Positions 63,687-64,000 of a stretch of 64,000 nucleotides of DNA are shown piece after piece. Every line of letters starts with the position of its first letter. The first letter of the stretch is position 1. The stretch comes from Alphaproteobacteria bacterium HGW-Alphaproteobacteria-1 (GTDB taxonomy: Bacteria; Pseudomonadota; Alphaproteobacteria; Rhodobacterales; Rhodobacteraceae): the NCBI GenBank assembly GCA_002842985.1, contig PHEQ01000005.1, positions 1 to 64,000 of the forward strand, read 5' to 3'. A program made the translations under genes and the position numbers. Below the pieces are notes generated by a model. The model saw only the letters and a list, made by a program, of their open reading frames with translations. It was not told the origin of the DNA and did not search any database.

Positions 63687-64000
63687 TCAACCCCGGCGCG
63701 ACATGTCGATCACCTCGGCCTCGGTCACGACCATGTCGAGGGGTTGATCCGTGGGCTCCAGTGGCAGGCCCTCGGCCTCCTGTGCGCCATAGGCAAAGCC
63801 GATGGCAAGGGTCGGGCGCAGGGCGCGCAGCCCTTGCAGTGTGCGGTCATAGAACCCGCCGCCATAGCCCAGCCGCCCGCCCGCGCGGTCAAACGCCACC
63901 AGCGGCACGATCAGGATTTCGGGTGTGATGAAGTCATCCACCTCCGGCACCTTTGCCCCGAACGGCCCGTCGCGCAGCGCGCAGCCCGGTGACCACCGGG
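63687..64000 (-). CDS. 5-formyltetrahydrofolate cyclo-ligase (partial, 5' end beyond window)
   Basis: The minus strand reads RWSPGCALRDGPFGAKVPEVDDFITPEILIVPLVAFDRAGGRLGYGGGFYDRTLQGL from the window edge, with the C-terminal GFAYGAQEAEGLPLEPTDQPLDMVVTEAEVI. The GYGGGFYDR motif is the signature of 5-FCL (MTHFS). Only about the last 104 residues are in the window. It converges on murD with 13 bp between stops. Confidence 0.92.
   Translation of the reverse strand, partial: RWSPGCALRDGPFGAKVPEVDDFITPEILIVPLVAFDRAGGRLGYGGGFYDRTLQGLRALRPTLAIGFAYGAQEAEGLPLEPTDQPLDMVVTEAEVIDMSRRG

Overview
The window reads as a chromosomal segment of a GC-rich alphaproteobacterium, most likely Rhodobacteraceae (Roseobacter group). 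Supporting signs are an ethylmalonyl-CoA mutase, a CarD regulator beside a 7Fe ferredoxin FdxA, an Usg protein beside gyrA, DUF2842 beside purA, and a pdhA-pdhB-pdhC operon whose E1 beta carries its own lipoyl domain. The species call is inference from gene content only.

Left part (1-12.3 kb), accessory and decaying. A transposase tail is followed by a complete IS66-family element (304-2757) with 18-bp inverted repeats and a perfect 8-bp target duplication. It sits in the remnant of a DUF6538-type tyrosine recombinase. Next comes a catabolic cluster on the minus strand: SDR, DapA-like aldolase, hydantoin/Asp-Glu racemase, amidohydrolase, signal-less family-5 binding protein, two Opp/Dpp-type ATPases (one frameshifted), a permease stump, a VOC protein and a GntR regulator. 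Divergent from the GntR gene is the first ~25 codons of a hydantoinase-like gene. A tRNA-Lys and a degenerate copy of its 5' half close the region.

Core block 1 (12.4-21.5 kb): dapF-mtaB, PaiB-like protein, S4-domain protein, fdxA, carD, GNAT enzyme, ethylmalonyl-CoA mutase, and ugd with a short EPS-type regulator.

Redox block (21.8-32.7 kb), the most interesting part. One minus-strand operon encodes a small PepSY protein, an exported DUF2271 protein, a PepSY-flavodoxin-FNR membrane reductase, an ApbE flavin transferase and a P1B-type ATPase, with a membrane-bound LuxR-type regulator upstream. Next to it are a diheme cytochrome c, a PepSY/cytochrome b operon and an OmpR-type two-component system. 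The two PepSY promoters share the same 51-bp arrangement: two oppositely oriented pairs of 11-bp-spaced direct repeats, exactly 35 bp apart. This suggests that the two-component system controls both operons.

Core block 2 (32.8-64 kb): pyrC, pyrE, dnaB, an SLC13 permease, usg, gyrA, a polysaccharide export/epimerase pair, a flavin reductase, an MFS transporter, purA, an AidB-like acyl-CoA dehydrogenase, an FtsB-like protein, pdhABC, DUF486, cysE, a DksA-type zinc finger, a CbiX-like protein, gap, rpmG, a cell wall hydrolase, a divergent PEP-utilizing enzyme, murD and the end of a 5-formyl-THF cyclo-ligase gene cut by the window edge. Several terminator hairpins mark the transcription units.
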